From an uncultured Lachnospiraceae bacterium (GTDB taxonomy: Bacteria > Bacillota > Clostridia > Lachnospirales > Lachnospiraceae), in NCBI GenBank assembly GCA_949840465.1, contig CATKXE010000022.1, forward strand, positions 1 through 42,220: a DNA stretch of 42,220 nucleotides, written 5' to 3'. Both the position numbers and the translations under genes were made by a program. Under the pieces are notes generated by a model. The model had not been told where the DNA came from. It saw only the letters and a program-made list of their open reading frames with translations, and ran no database searches. Shown in pieces: positions 8,011-15,974 of the stretch. The stretch's first letter is position 1; each line of letters begins with the position of its first letter.

Positions 8011-8868
8011 ATGGGATATGAATTATTGGAAAAAAAATATATGGATACAATTTTATATGGACAGACTGGAGATATGGGAAAGAATGTAAATTATCTTATG
8101 AAAGTATCTGTTGATGCAGTAATGACAAATTCTGTTCCTGAGTTGTGGGATGAGTTAAAGAATGAAACGAAGAAATTCGAGGCCATGTATAACCTTTTGG
8201 ATATTGAAGATGATAGTGACAAGCGGAAAGTTTACTATTATTCTGCAATTCGTACATTGATTGAGATGCAGAATATGCTCAACCAGAAGTGTCAGGAAGT
8301 TAGTTTACAAAGAGAATACCGTAGCTATAAATATATTCATCCAATCCTGCAACTTTTGGCGGATTACAACATGATTACCCAGGGAGAACTTGCAGAAAAG
8401 CTGGGAATATCAAAGAATGCGCTATCGCGTTTCATTAGCAGAACACAAAAATTTGGATTATGGTCCGTAAAACATCACGGCAAACAAAAGTATTATGTGA
8501 TGACGGCTAAAGGGAAAAGTGCATATAAGGATTATTTATTAGCGGATTCTTATCAGGACAAGGACAGCATTATGGAAATAATGATATTTTTTGTGGGTTT
8601 ATTAACGAAGGAAATGGAAAAAGTGGAGCCTTGTATTGATAATGTAATTTTTGAAATGAGTAAAAAATATGGCAAGGGAGTATCCGCATTTTCTTCCGAC
8701 ATGTTAAAGCGTAAATTAAACCTCATGTTCCGCAAAAGAGAAGTCGGAATGAGACGTAAATGGAGGAAGATACATGAAAATGATAATTTCTGGGAGAGTG
8801 ATTATCAAGGAGTAGATATGCTTTATGGCGCGGGTTTGGATAATTATGAAATGATGGCATGGAAATAA
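8011..8868 (+). CDS. winged-helix DNA-binding protein, function unknown
   Basis: A 285-residue protein. The central part (about 108-172) is a winged helix-turn-helix: TQGELAEKLGISKNALSRF is the helix-turn-helix and the following HHGKQKYYVMTAKG the wing, in MarR/ArsR style. The flanking 100-residue N- and C-terminal parts are helical and not recognised; the C-terminus contains NDNFWESD. GGAGGTGGAG precedes ATG. It shares a promoter with the next gene (26-bp gap) and has a palindromic GTTAAC site at its start, suggesting self-regulation. It is A+T-rich like its island neighbours. It could regulate the adjacent SLATT-nitrilase pair or belong to a separate two-gene module. Confidence 0.65.
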   Translation: MGYELLEKKYMDTILYGQTGDMGKNVNYLMKVSVDAVMTNSVPELWDELKNETKKFEAMYNLLDIEDDSDKRKVYYYSAIRTLIEMQNMLNQKCQEVSLQREYRSYKYIHPILQLLADYNMITQGELAEKLGISKNALSRFISRTQKFGLWSVKHHGKQKYYVMTAKGKSAYKDYLLADSYQDKDSIMEIMIFFVGLLTKEMEKVEPCIDNVIFEMSKKYGKGVSAFSSDMLKRKLNLMFRKREVGMRRKWRKIHENDNFWESDYQGVDMLYGAGLDNYEMMAWK

Positions 8869-8894
8869 TTTGTGAATGATAGGAGTTTGATACT

Positions 8895-9635
8895 ATGAAA
8901 TTGGAGGATATTTGGGAGGAAGGTTATATTTCAGAGGGAGTACAGGGTCTTTATGAAAGATTAATGGAAATATTAAATCAACTTGATGAGCTTCAAAAAA
9001 GTCAGGCGGAAGAGCAGAATGCGGATGCACCGGATGAAAAACTGAATAAGGCAAAAAATGATTTGATACAGTGTATAGTTGAAATTGTGAGAAAAGAGGA
9101 AAAAAAGTTTGAATTCAGCAGAATAGAAAATCTATGTGGAGATGACGATTTTTGGGAAGATATAAAGGAGGAGACAGACAGGATAACATTTGATTATCTT
9201 CGTGCGGGAAATTTGCGTCAGTTGGATCCTGGTTTTCGCGAGAAATGTTTTAAGATGGTTTTTGATATATTCTATTTTGAGGGCGAAATTCCAAAATACG
9301 CGGCGGAGAAACTGGAAATAGAAGAGGACGAGGCTAAATTGCTGTATCATATTTTAGGCTTTAGTGAAGCACTTATTATGGGCCGCAATTCATCAAAGAG
9401 AATCTTTAGTAATAATGTTATTAAAAGATATGGAGTGTCCAAAGCTGACAGTAATGTGATATGGGATTTATTTCAGGCAAAAAAGGAAAAAATAGAAAAT
9501 CTTCTATTGCGTAGACATCTGGCAGAAGTAGAATATAAAATGTCGAAGATTTTAGATCGGCTTGACAACCTGGTAGATCTATGTGATCTTGCATTGGATA
9601 TATTTCTTGATGATGAGGAAAAAGATTCGTACTGA
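8895..9635 (+). CDS. hypothetical helical protein paired with the winged-helix gene
   Basis: A 246-residue acidic, predicted all-helical cytosolic protein that I do not recognise. The segment EIPKYAAEKLEIEEDEAKLL (about 136-155) looks like a degenerate helix-turn-helix, and the C-terminal third (about 195-245) could form a coiled coil. It contains DDDFWEDI (about 77-84), similar to NDNFWESD in the preceding gene and EQDFWEDK in the nitrilase-fold protein. No membrane helix, signal peptide or catalytic motif is seen. Ribosome site TAGGAG lies ahead of ATG. Likely a partner of the winged-helix protein; no function is assigned. Confidence 0.55.
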   Translation: MKLEDIWEEGYISEGVQGLYERLMEILNQLDELQKSQAEEQNADAPDEKLNKAKNDLIQCIVEIVRKEEKKFEFSRIENLCGDDDFWEDIKEETDRITFDYLRAGNLRQLDPGFREKCFKMVFDIFYFEGEIPKYAAEKLEIEEDEAKLLYHILGFSEALIMGRNSSKRIFSNNVIKRYGVSKADSNVIWDLFQAKKEKIENLLLRRHLAEVEYKMSKILDRLDNLVDLCDLALDIFLDDEEKDSY

Positions 9636-9657
9636 CAAATGAAATTATGAAGTACTA

Positions 9658-9700
9658 CAAAAGCGTCTTCGTTTAGCTCTGCTATACGAAAGCGCTTTTG
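9658..9700. terminator. strong hairpin between converging genes
   Basis: About 20-bp stem: CAAAAGCG with TCTTCGTTTAGC on the left, GCTATACGAAAG with CGCTTTTG on the right, and a three-base TCT loop. It separates the plus-strand island from the minus-strand PII gene. No clean T-run follows on either side. Confidence 0.6.
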
Positions 9701-9763
9701 CTGTAAATTAAAACGAACAGCCTCAATAGCTGCTGCGTATAGAGTGAAATGGAGCGAAAGAGA

Positions 9764-10447
9764 CTACTCTTCTTCTTCCAGCATCCGCAGCCCCGCCGTA
9801 GCCGTCACCGGCAGGGAAAAGATGATCCCTCCCGCAGGCGTGCCGGTTCCGGCTTTCTCCATGATGGCGCGCATGATTTCATTCTTTTGGGCGGAGCGCA
9901 CCACGATGAATACCATTTCTTTCTCTTCCGCAAGGGAAATCCCCAGGAACCTTTTAGCCTGCTCCATGCCGGTCCCTTTGGCGTGGAGAACCGTGCCGCC
10001 CGGCGCATGGGCGCTTCTGGCGGCATCCATGACCGTTTCGATATGCCCGCCGTTCGCGATTGTGATCAGAAGTTCAAATTCTGTGTTCTTCAATGTGCTT
10101 TCCTCCTCGACAACCATTTCCTGATCTATGGTGAGATACTGCAATGCTTTTTTGCCGCCGACGCTGCTCATGGGAATGAGAAATGCAATGCCTCTTCCGG
10201 CAATATCTATTTTCATTTTACTGTACAGTTCTTTTTTAAAGGCTTTCCATGTATCCAAGGTGACAAATGCAAAATACACGGTTTTTTCCGTGGCTTCCAT
10301 TCCCAGATAGTCGAGAATAGCGCTGTTGGCCGTCCCGACGCCTCTGGTGGAGAGGGTGACATGAATATGATTTTCTTTAAAAAAAGGGATCATTTTATTC
10401 CGGATCCCCCGGTTGGTGATCATGCCCATCATATACAGTTCGTTCAT
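9764..10447 (-). CDS. tandem PII-like (GlnB-family) signalling protein
   Basis: A 227-residue cytosolic protein, twice the usual PII length. The second half has the PII pattern (HIETVMDAARSAHAPGGTV, then HAKGTG and IVVRSAQKNEIM). The first half is a weaker copy (MITNRG, then STRGVGTANSAILDYLGM). PII proteins bind ATP/ADP and 2-oxoglutarate and gate partner membrane proteins. It is encoded 73 bp downstream of a DUF1538 membrane protein on the same strand, a recurring pairing, so control of that transporter is likely. The usual uridylylated Tyr T-loop is not obvious, suggesting regulation by ligand alone. Confidence 0.8.
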   Translation of the reverse strand: MNELYMMGMITNRGIRNKMIPFFKENHIHVTLSTRGVGTANSAILDYLGMEATEKTVYFAFVTLDTWKAFKKELYSKMKIDIAGRGIAFLIPMSSVGGKKALQYLTIDQEMVVEEESTLKNTEFELLITIANGGHIETVMDAARSAHAPGGTVLHAKGTGMEQAKRFLGISLAEEKEMVFIVVRSAQKNEIMRAIMEKAGTGTPAGGIIFSLPVTATAGLRMLEEEE

Positions 10448-10520
10448 GAAAATCTCCTTTCTGTATGCCGTAAAGCCGGATATCCGGCCAAATGCCCCGT
10501 CCTATAGCCTGTTTGAAAAA

Positions 10521-12053
10521 TTAAAGTTCAATGATATCGTCCTCACCCCAGCGGTCGAGATAAGCGGCAGGCGCTGCTGCTGCCATTTCTGCAGAGCTGG
10601 ATTTGAATTGATAGACGGCTCCGAGGATCTGGATGGCGATCAGCGGCGTCATGGCAACCATGGCCACGATCCCGAAAGCATCCCGGACGATATTGCCTCC
10701 CACCGCCTGACACGCGCCCATGGCGAAGGGGAGCAGGAAGGTGGCGGTCATGGGACCCGATGCCACCCCGCCGGAGTCAAATGCAATGGCGGTAAATATT
10801 TTCGGCACAAAAAACGACAAACAGACTGCGATGACATATCCCGGCACAATGAACCACAGGATGGAGACCCCGGTCAGTACGCGGATCATGGCAATCCCTA
10901 CGGACGCGGCCACGCCCAGAGACATGCTAAGCCCCATGGCTTTTCCGGAGATGGCGCCGGAAGTAATATCTTCCACCTGCTCCATCAATACATACACGGC
11001 AGGCTCGGCTTTTACAATGAAAAATCCGATGACCATGCCGATCGGGATCAGGATGAAACGAAACGGAAGTTCTGCGATCAACTGCCCCAGATAATTTCCG
11101 GCAGGCATAAAGCCCACATTTGCCCCGGTCAAAAACAGGACCAGGCCCACATATGTATCTGCAATGCCGATCAGAATTTTGTACAGCTTTTTTTTCCTGA
11201 GCTTCAGGGAAACCACTTGAAAGGCTCCGAAAAATGCTGCAATCGGAAGCAGGGAAACGGCGATTTCTTTCATATATTCCGGAAAACTTGTGGCAAAATA
11301 CTGCCATAACTCCACGGAATTTTCAATGGACGGAAGAGAAGCCGGAATATAACCGGTATCCTCGGGGCGGTACAAAAGCCCCAGAATAAGCACCGCCAGT
11401 ATGGGACCGATGGAACACAGCGAAACCAGGCCAAAACTGTCGTCCTCTGCGTGTTTATCACTTCGGACTGCGGCAAAGCCGACGCCTAACGCCATGATAA
11501 ACGGAACCGTCATCGGGCCGGTTGTGACTCCGCCCGAATCGAAGGCTACCGCGATAAAATCTTTTTGCACGAACAGTGTCAGCACAGCCACAAGGATATA
11601 AAAGAAGATTAAAAGCGTGGACAGTGAGATGGAAAACAGCATACGCAGCATAGCAACCACGAGGAAGAAACCCACGCCTCCGGCCACCGAAAAAATGAGC
11701 GCATAATTGGGGATGGATGGAACCTGTTCGGCCAAAACCTGTAAATCCGGTTCGGAGATGGTGATCACGAATCCCAGCAGGAAACAAAGGAAAAGGATGG
11801 TTCCAAGGTGCATGGTCTTCGCCATCTTTGTGCCCACTTTTTCGCCCATGGGGGTCATGGACAGTTCTGCCCCAAGGGTAAAAAACATCATGCCGACAAT
11901 CAGCAGCACGGCTCCGAATAAAAACAGGAGCAGGATGCTGGGCGGGATGGGCGCGATCGTAAAACTTAAAAGCAGCACGATACCGATAATAGGCATCACG
12001 GCTTTTAAGGCTTCTTTTAATTTTTCGGAAAAACGGGTCTGATAGTAATTCAT
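10521..12053 (-). CDS. DUF1538 polytopic membrane protein (putative cation antiporter)
   Basis: A 510-residue integral membrane protein with about 12 hydrophobic helices in two related halves. Each half carries AFDSGGV-(T/A)-(T/S)-GPMT (about residues 170-182 and 410-422), the DUF1538 hallmark. I recall paired DUF1538 proteins (UmpA/UmpB) reported as a two-component sodium/proton antiporter; this gene would be the fused equivalent. The repeated Asp-Ser-Gly-Gly loops probably form the substrate site. The tandem PII-like gene follows and probably regulates it. AAAGGACC precedes the ATG. The transported ion is inferred, not shown. Confidence 0.8.
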   Translation of the reverse strand: MNYYQTRFSEKLKEALKAVMPIIGIVLLLSFTIAPIPPSILLLFLFGAVLLIVGMMFFTLGAELSMTPMGEKVGTKMAKTMHLGTILFLCFLLGFVITISEPDLQVLAEQVPSIPNYALIFSVAGGVGFFLVVAMLRMLFSISLSTLLIFFYILVAVLTLFVQKDFIAVAFDSGGVTTGPMTVPFIMALGVGFAAVRSDKHAEDDSFGLVSLCSIGPILAVLILGLLYRPEDTGYIPASLPSIENSVELWQYFATSFPEYMKEIAVSLLPIAAFFGAFQVVSLKLRKKKLYKILIGIADTYVGLVLFLTGANVGFMPAGNYLGQLIAELPFRFILIPIGMVIGFFIVKAEPAVYVLMEQVEDITSGAISGKAMGLSMSLGVAASVGIAMIRVLTGVSILWFIVPGYVIAVCLSFFVPKIFTAIAFDSGGVASGPMTATFLLPFAMGACQAVGGNIVRDAFGIVAMVAMTPLIAIQILGAVYQFKSSSAEMAAAAPAAYLDRWGEDDIIEL

Positions 12054-12133
12054 GAATCAAACGGTCCTTTCTGGAAGACAGGTATCTTTGGGTCTCGTAG
12101 CGGCAGAAATATCTGGATGATTTCCTGAAAAAC

Positions 12134-12162
12134 TTGCGCCGCCCGTTTTATTGTGATATAGT
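12134..12162 (+). promoter_or_regulatory. promoter of the antitoxin RNA
   Basis: TTGCGC (12134-12139), 17 bp, TATAGT (12157-12162) with an extended -10 TG at 12154-12155. It points at the toxin transcript from the opposite strand. Confidence 0.65.
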
Positions 12163-12168
12163 GTGAAC

Positions 12169-12264
12169 ATAAAAGGAGCAGACGCCCACAAAGTGGTTGA
12201 CCTCCTGGAATGACTAAGATAAGCCTGCCCCGACTGCCAGGTACAAGGTAGGCTTATTTATTTT
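12169..12264 (+). ncRNA. candidate type I antitoxin RNA
   Basis: About 95 nt from the predicted start near 12169 to a terminator whose stem is ATAAGCCTGCC (12219-12229) and GGTAGGCTTAT (12247-12257), followed by a T-rich tail. It is antisense to the 3' end and downstream region of the holin-like toxin mRNA, the layout of TxpA/RatA-type pairs in Firmicutes. It would pair with the toxin mRNA to block translation or trigger its decay. Confidence 0.65.
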
Positions 12265-12350
12265 CGCCGGTTTTTCCTGTCTGTGCAGGCAAGCAGTGTA
12301 ATCAAAAATGTTCCAAACAGCATGAAATCCTGAAAAGTAAACATCTCCAT
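12258..12350 (-). CDS. holin-like type I toxin peptide (30 aa)
   Basis: A 30-residue peptide with a short polar start (MEMFTFQDF), one membrane helix (MLFGTFLITLLACT) and a basic tail (DRKNRRK). This is the pattern of putative holin-like toxins (Hol_Tox, related to TxpA/BsrG), which depolarise the cell's own membrane. GAAGG lies ahead of the ATG at 12350; a second in-frame ATG is two codons later. A promoter lies at 12420-12448 on the same strand and an antisense RNA overlaps the 3' end, completing a toxin-antitoxin pair. It is too short for standard ORF calling. Confidence 0.75.
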   Translation of the reverse strand: MEMFTFQDFMLFGTFLITLLACTDRKNRRK

Positions 12351-12419
12351 TCACACTACCTTCCCTTTTTTCAAGTGTAGGGAGGCCTGCCGCCTTGTAA
12401 CACGGCTGCTCATATCGAC

Positions 12420-12448
12420 AATATATCATAATATCCCCTGCATGGCAA
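12420..12448 (-). promoter_or_regulatory. promoter of the toxin mRNA
   Basis: Reading the minus strand: TTGCCA (12443-12448), 17 bp, TATATT (12420-12425) with extended -10 TGA. It gives a leader of roughly 60 nt before the toxin ATG. Confidence 0.6.
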
Positions 12449-12509
12449 TATTTTTTATATCCCCTTATCCCCCCTTCCTGCAAAAATCATCCTGAATTGA
12501 TCGTATCGG

Positions 12510-12539
12510 TTGTGTGTGCAGGCGCGGATGTGGTATAAT
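12510..12539 (+). promoter_or_regulatory. promoter of the exonuclease leader
   Basis: TTGTGT (12510-12515), 18 bp, perfect TATAAT (12534-12539) with an extended -10 TGG. Confidence 0.65.
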
Positions 12540-12545
12540 ATAAAC

Positions 12546-12700
12546 ACCTGGCGAGGTGGTTTCTCCGGGGGCGAGTACTACCCGTCCACTTAGCGATACA
12601 GGTAAAAGCGCGGCATAAGGTTGGCGGATGTGGTGAATTGCGCCGAAGCGCAGGCAATATCAGGTTCTGCGGCAAATGGTAACGACAGATGAAAAGGAGA
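12546..12700 (+). other. structured-looking 5' leader or small RNA, family unknown
   Basis: About 160 nt between a strong promoter and the exonuclease ATG. Hairpins visible: CACCT/AGGTG with a GGCG loop (about 12546-12559), CGGG/CCCG (about 12568-12590) and TTGCGC/GCGC-type pairing near 12639-12655. No terminator or known riboswitch core is recognised. It could be a regulatory leader or an independent RNA read through into the gene. Confidence 0.35.
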
Positions 12701-12707
12701 CGGAAAA

Positions 12708-13385
12708 ATGCTTGGAGATAAACGGGGAAGGAAGCTCGATCAATATGTAACGGAGTATGTTGTTTTTGACCTGGAGACTACGGGGACTAACTGTGTCAAT
12801 GATGCGGTCATTGAGATCTCGGCGGTCAAAGTGCAGGAACACAGGGTGGTGGACGAGTTTTCCACGCTGGTCAATCCCGAAAGGCCGATTCCATATTATG
12901 CGACGCAGATCAATCATATTGACGACAGCATGGTAGAGGATGCGCCGCTGTTTGAGGAGGCTCTTGCGGATTTTGACGGATTTATCGGCAATATGCCTCT
13001 GGTAGGGCACAACATTCATACGTTTGATATGAAATTCATTTGGCGGGATGCGGAAGAATACTGGGGAAAGACCATCTGCAATGATTACATAGACACACTT
13101 CCGCTGGCAAGGCAGTGCCTGCCGGAGCTTTCCAACCATAAGCTGTCAGATTTGGCGAACCACTATCAGATCTCGACGGAAGGGGCGCACCGTGCGCTTT
13201 CTGACTGCCGCATGAACCAGAAGATATTTGAAAAATTGGGAGAGGCGCTGGATTCCCCGGAGGTCCGGAAGCATTTGAAAATCTGTCCAAGATGCGGGCA
13301 GTTTTTAAGGAAACGCAGCGGCAGATACGGGGAATTTTGGGGATGCAGCGGCTATCCGGCCTGCAGGTATACAGAGAATATGTAG
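12708..13385 (+). CDS. DEDDh 3'-5' exonuclease with C-terminal topoisomerase-type zinc finger
   Basis: A 225-residue protein related to the epsilon/PolC exonuclease of DNA polymerase III. ExoI is FDLETTGT (D and E near 20-22), ExoII is HNIHTFDMKF (about 102-111) and ExoIII is HRALSDCRMN (about 163-172). The C-terminus (about 191-222) has four cysteines (CPRCG and CSGYPAC), a topoisomerase I-type C4 zinc ribbon that probably binds single-stranded DNA. The fusion suggests a repair or editing nuclease rather than the replicase subunit. GGAGA precedes ATG. The gene stands alone behind a long leader. Confidence 0.85.
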   Translation: MLGDKRGRKLDQYVTEYVVFDLETTGTNCVNDAVIEISAVKVQEHRVVDEFSTLVNPERPIPYYATQINHIDDSMVEDAPLFEEALADFDGFIGNMPLVGHNIHTFDMKFIWRDAEEYWGKTICNDYIDTLPLARQCLPELSNHKLSDLANHYQISTEGAHRALSDCRMNQKIFEKLGEALDSPEVRKHLKICPRCGQFLRKRSGRYGEFWGCSGYPACRYTENM

Positions 13386-13400
13386 CGATTACACTCATGA

Positions 13401-13523
13401 GGGCCGAACCCTGCAGAATATCACAATGCCCCGGGTAATCGAGTTTGGCAGATCGGCACCGCCCGTGCGTATAAACCGGGCAATCACGCTTTTGAATATG
13501 AGATGATGTTTTAAAAGTCTTCG
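13401..13523 (+). pseudogene. possible 3' remnant of an unknown gene
   Basis: An open frame without start codon runs from a stop at 13398-13400 to TAA at about 13521. It encodes a protein-like stretch including NRVWQIGTARAYKPG and HAFEYEMMF. Its composition looks coding, but I recognise no family and there is no ribosome site, so it may be a gene tail left by a deletion or simply chance. Confidence 0.2.
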
Positions 13524-13539
13524 GGCTTGGGAGGAAAAA

Positions 13540-14934
13540 ATGCAGGATAATATGATTTTAGGCGCTTTTATGGTGCCGCACCCTCCGTTGATTATACCAG
13601 AGGTCGGCAGAGGAGAGGAAAGGAAGATTCAGGATACGATTGACGCATACCATGAGGTGGGGCGCAGGATTGGGGAACTCAGGCCGGAGACGATTGTTCT
13701 TCTGTCGCCCCATCAGGTGATGTATGCAGATTATTTCCATATATCGCCGGGAGGACGGGCGAAAGGGGACTTTGGCCAGTTTGGAGCCGGAAGAGTGAGG
13801 ATAGAGACAGATTATGACACGGAATTTGTAGAAAACCTCTGCAAGCTGGCAGAAGCAGGCGGGATTTTGGCAGGGACAGCCGGGGAACGGGGAAAGCAGT
13901 TGGATCACGGGACGATGGTTCCGCTGTATTTTGTAAATCAGTATTGGAAAGAGTACCGTCTGGTGAGGATCGGACTGTCCGGGCTCGCCCTCACAACCCA
14001 TTATGAGTTGGGGAGGCGTATCCGGGAGACGGCGGAAGTTCTGGAGCGGCGGATTGTACTGATTGCCAGCGGAGACTTATCCCACAGGCTGAAAGCAGAC
14101 GGCCCTTATGGATTCCGGCAGGAAGGGCCGGAATATGACAGGCGCATCATGCAGGTTATGGAGAAGGGAACTTTTGGGGAATTGTTGGAATTTCCTGAAG
14201 ATTTTTGCGAAAAAGCCGGGGAATGCGGGCATCGTTCCTTTACCATCATGGCAGGAGCACTGGATAGGCTTGGAGTGGAAGCGCAGGGGCTCTCTTACGA
14301 AGGAACCTTCGGCGTGGGATATGGCATTTGTGCATACCGCATACAAGGAAAAGACCGGGAACGCAATTTCAAAGACCAATATGTGGAAAAAGAGAGAAAA
14401 CGCATCCTGGAACAAAGGGCGCGGGAGGATGCCTATGTGCAGCTTGCCCGGAAGACCGTGGAAGCCTATGTGAGCGCCGGAAAGAAGATCAGGATCCCGG
14501 AGGGGCTGCCGCGGGAAATGACCGAACGCAGGGCAGGCGTTTTTGTTTCCATCAAAAAAGAAGGGAGGCTCCGTGGATGCATCGGGACTATCCAGGCTGT
14601 GCAGGGATCCATAGCCGATGAGATTATAGAAAATGCAGTCAGCGCCGCGGTCTGCGACCCGCGATTTTCTCCTGTAGAGCCGGAAGAACTGGACAAACTT
14701 GTGATTACCGTGGATGTGCTGGGGGATACGGAAAAGATTGCTTCGCCGGATATGCTGGATGTGAAGCGGTACGGAGTGGTAGTGACAAAAGGATATAAGC
14801 GGGGGCTGCTGCTTCCCAATCTGGAGGGCGTGGATACGGTCGATGAGCAGATTGCGATCGCAAAGCGAAAGGCCGGGATCGGAGAAGATGAGGCGGCCGG
14901 ATTGGAACGGTTCGAGGTGGTGCGGCATTATTGA
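13540..14934 (+). CDS. amrB-amrA: AmmeMemoRadiSam system fusion of protein B (Memo/LigB-like) and protein A (AMMECR1)
   Basis: A 464-residue cytosolic fusion. Residues about 5-265 are the Memo/LigB-dioxygenase-like domain (VPHPPLIIPEVGRGEE at the start, then LLSPHQ and ASGDLSHRL with conserved His residues). Residues about 290-460 are the AMMECR1 domain with its signature LRGCIGT and DPRFSPV. These families co-occur with a specific radical SAM enzyme, whose gene follows 65 bp downstream on the same strand, making all three activities present in two genes. The biochemical product of the system is not established to my knowledge. GGGAGG lies seven bases before ATG. Confidence 0.88.
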   Translation: MQDNMILGAFMVPHPPLIIPEVGRGEERKIQDTIDAYHEVGRRIGELRPETIVLLSPHQVMYADYFHISPGGRAKGDFGQFGAGRVRIETDYDTEFVENLCKLAEAGGILAGTAGERGKQLDHGTMVPLYFVNQYWKEYRLVRIGLSGLALTTHYELGRRIRETAEVLERRIVLIASGDLSHRLKADGPYGFRQEGPEYDRRIMQVMEKGTFGELLEFPEDFCEKAGECGHRSFTIMAGALDRLGVEAQGLSYEGTFGVGYGICAYRIQGKDRERNFKDQYVEKERKRILEQRAREDAYVQLARKTVEAYVSAGKKIRIPEGLPREMTERRAGVFVSIKKEGRLRGCIGTIQAVQGSIADEIIENAVSAAVCDPRFSPVEPEELDKLVITVDVLGDTEKIASPDMLDVKRYGVVVTKGYKRGLLLPNLEGVDTVDEQIAIAKRKAGIGEDEAAGLERFEVVRHY

Positions 14935-14999
14935 AGCCGGGAAAGCTATGTCTATGCAAATATTTACATTGAATGATTGTACATTTACTGCGAGGGATT

Positions 15000-15827
15000 A
15001 TGAATCAAGTATGTCGGGTGTGTATACACCATTGTAGTCTCAGGCCTGGGCAGAGCGGGCTCTGCGGGGCGAGAAAAAATGAAGAGGGAACGATTGTCTG
15101 CGGGAATTACGGGCTGGTCACATCCATGGGTTTGGATCCCATCGAAAAAAAACCTTTGAAAATGTTCCGTCCCGGTGGCCGGATTTTGTCGGTGGGCAGC
15201 TTTGGGTGTAATCTGAGGTGTCCCTTCTGCCAGAATCATGAGATTTCCATTGAAGAGCCGCAAAAGGCGGAGGCAGTATTTATTTCACCGGAGGCTCTGG
15301 CAGAGAAGGCCGGGGAACTGGTAACGGCCGGGAATATCGGCGTGGCATTCACGTACAATGAGCCGTTGGTGGGATGGGAGTATGTGCGCGACGCCGCAAA
15401 GCTTGTAAAAGGGTCCGGCATGGACAATGTGCTGGTCACCAACGGCACGGCGTCCCTTCAAGTGCTTGAAGAGCTGCTTCCATATATAGATGCCATGAAT
15501 ATTGACCTGAAAGCGTTCCGGGAAGAGACCTACCGGAAACTGGGAGGAGATCTGGAGACAGTCAAAGCATTTATCACACGCGCGGCAAAAGACTGCCATG
15601 TGGAACTGACCACGCTCATTGTTCCGGGCGAGAATGACGATCTGGCGGAAATGGAGGAGGAAGCACGGTGGATCGCATCTGTGGGAAACGAAATTCCGCT
15701 CCATGTCACCCGTTTTTTCCCGCGGTATCATATGACAGACCGGGATGCCACAGAGGTTCGGCAGGTGTACCGTCTTGCACAGGCGGCGGGGAAATATCTG
15801 GAAAATGTATTTGTGGGGAATTGCTGA
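15000..15827 (+). CDS. amrS: AmmeMemoRadiSam system radical SAM enzyme
   Basis: A 275-residue iron-sulfur enzyme. The radical SAM motif CxxxCxxC is C70/C74/C77 (GCNLRCPFC), followed by QNHEIS. An extra N-terminal Cys set (CRVCIHHC, then GLCG) is typical of the AmrS/PflA-like group. The start at 15000 is preferred over 14973 because GAGGG precedes it at good spacing; the earlier ATG has none. It follows the AmrB-AmrA fusion and is probably in the same operon. It cleaves S-adenosylmethionine to a 5'-deoxyadenosyl radical; the substrate is unknown. Confidence 0.88.
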   Translation: MNQVCRVCIHHCSLRPGQSGLCGARKNEEGTIVCGNYGLVTSMGLDPIEKKPLKMFRPGGRILSVGSFGCNLRCPFCQNHEISIEEPQKAEAVFISPEALAEKAGELVTAGNIGVAFTYNEPLVGWEYVRDAAKLVKGSGMDNVLVTNGTASLQVLEELLPYIDAMNIDLKAFREETYRKLGGDLETVKAFITRAAKDCHVELTTLIVPGENDDLAEMEEEARWIASVGNEIPLHVTRFFPRYHMTDRDATEVRQVYRLAQAAGKYLENVFVGNC

Positions 15828-15849
15828 ATGGAATCCATAGCCTGTTAAA

Positions 15850-15884
15850 ATACGCCTGCAGCATCAATATGCCTGCAGGCGTAT
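15850..15884 (-). terminator. terminator between amrS and ferritin
   Basis: Perfect 12-bp stem, ATACGCCTGCAG (15850-15861) and CTGCAGGCGTAT (15873-15884). On the minus strand it runs into TTTT, so it fits as ferritin's terminator about 90 bp past its stop; it also bounds amrS. Confidence 0.75.
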
Positions 15885-15974
15885 ACTTTACCAGAAGAAG
15901 CCCCTTTTCCAACGCGTCTGCTATATCCCCTTTTGTTACTTTACAGGGGCAGATGCTCTTCCGGCGGTTCCTAT

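Noticed and set aside
9749..10507. Plus-strand ORF opposite the PII gene
   Set aside because: Composition is His/Arg/Phe-rich as expected of a mirror frame; the minus-strand frame matches PII.
12214..12483. 89-residue minus-strand ORF over the toxin region
   Set aside because: Different frame from the toxin, no ribosome site, and it spans toxin, antisense RNA and promoters.
12620..12670. tRNA-Leu-like start (GCGGATGTGGTGAATTG)
   Set aside because: No acceptor-stem partner, anticodon arm or proper T-loop could be placed; at most a chance likeness.
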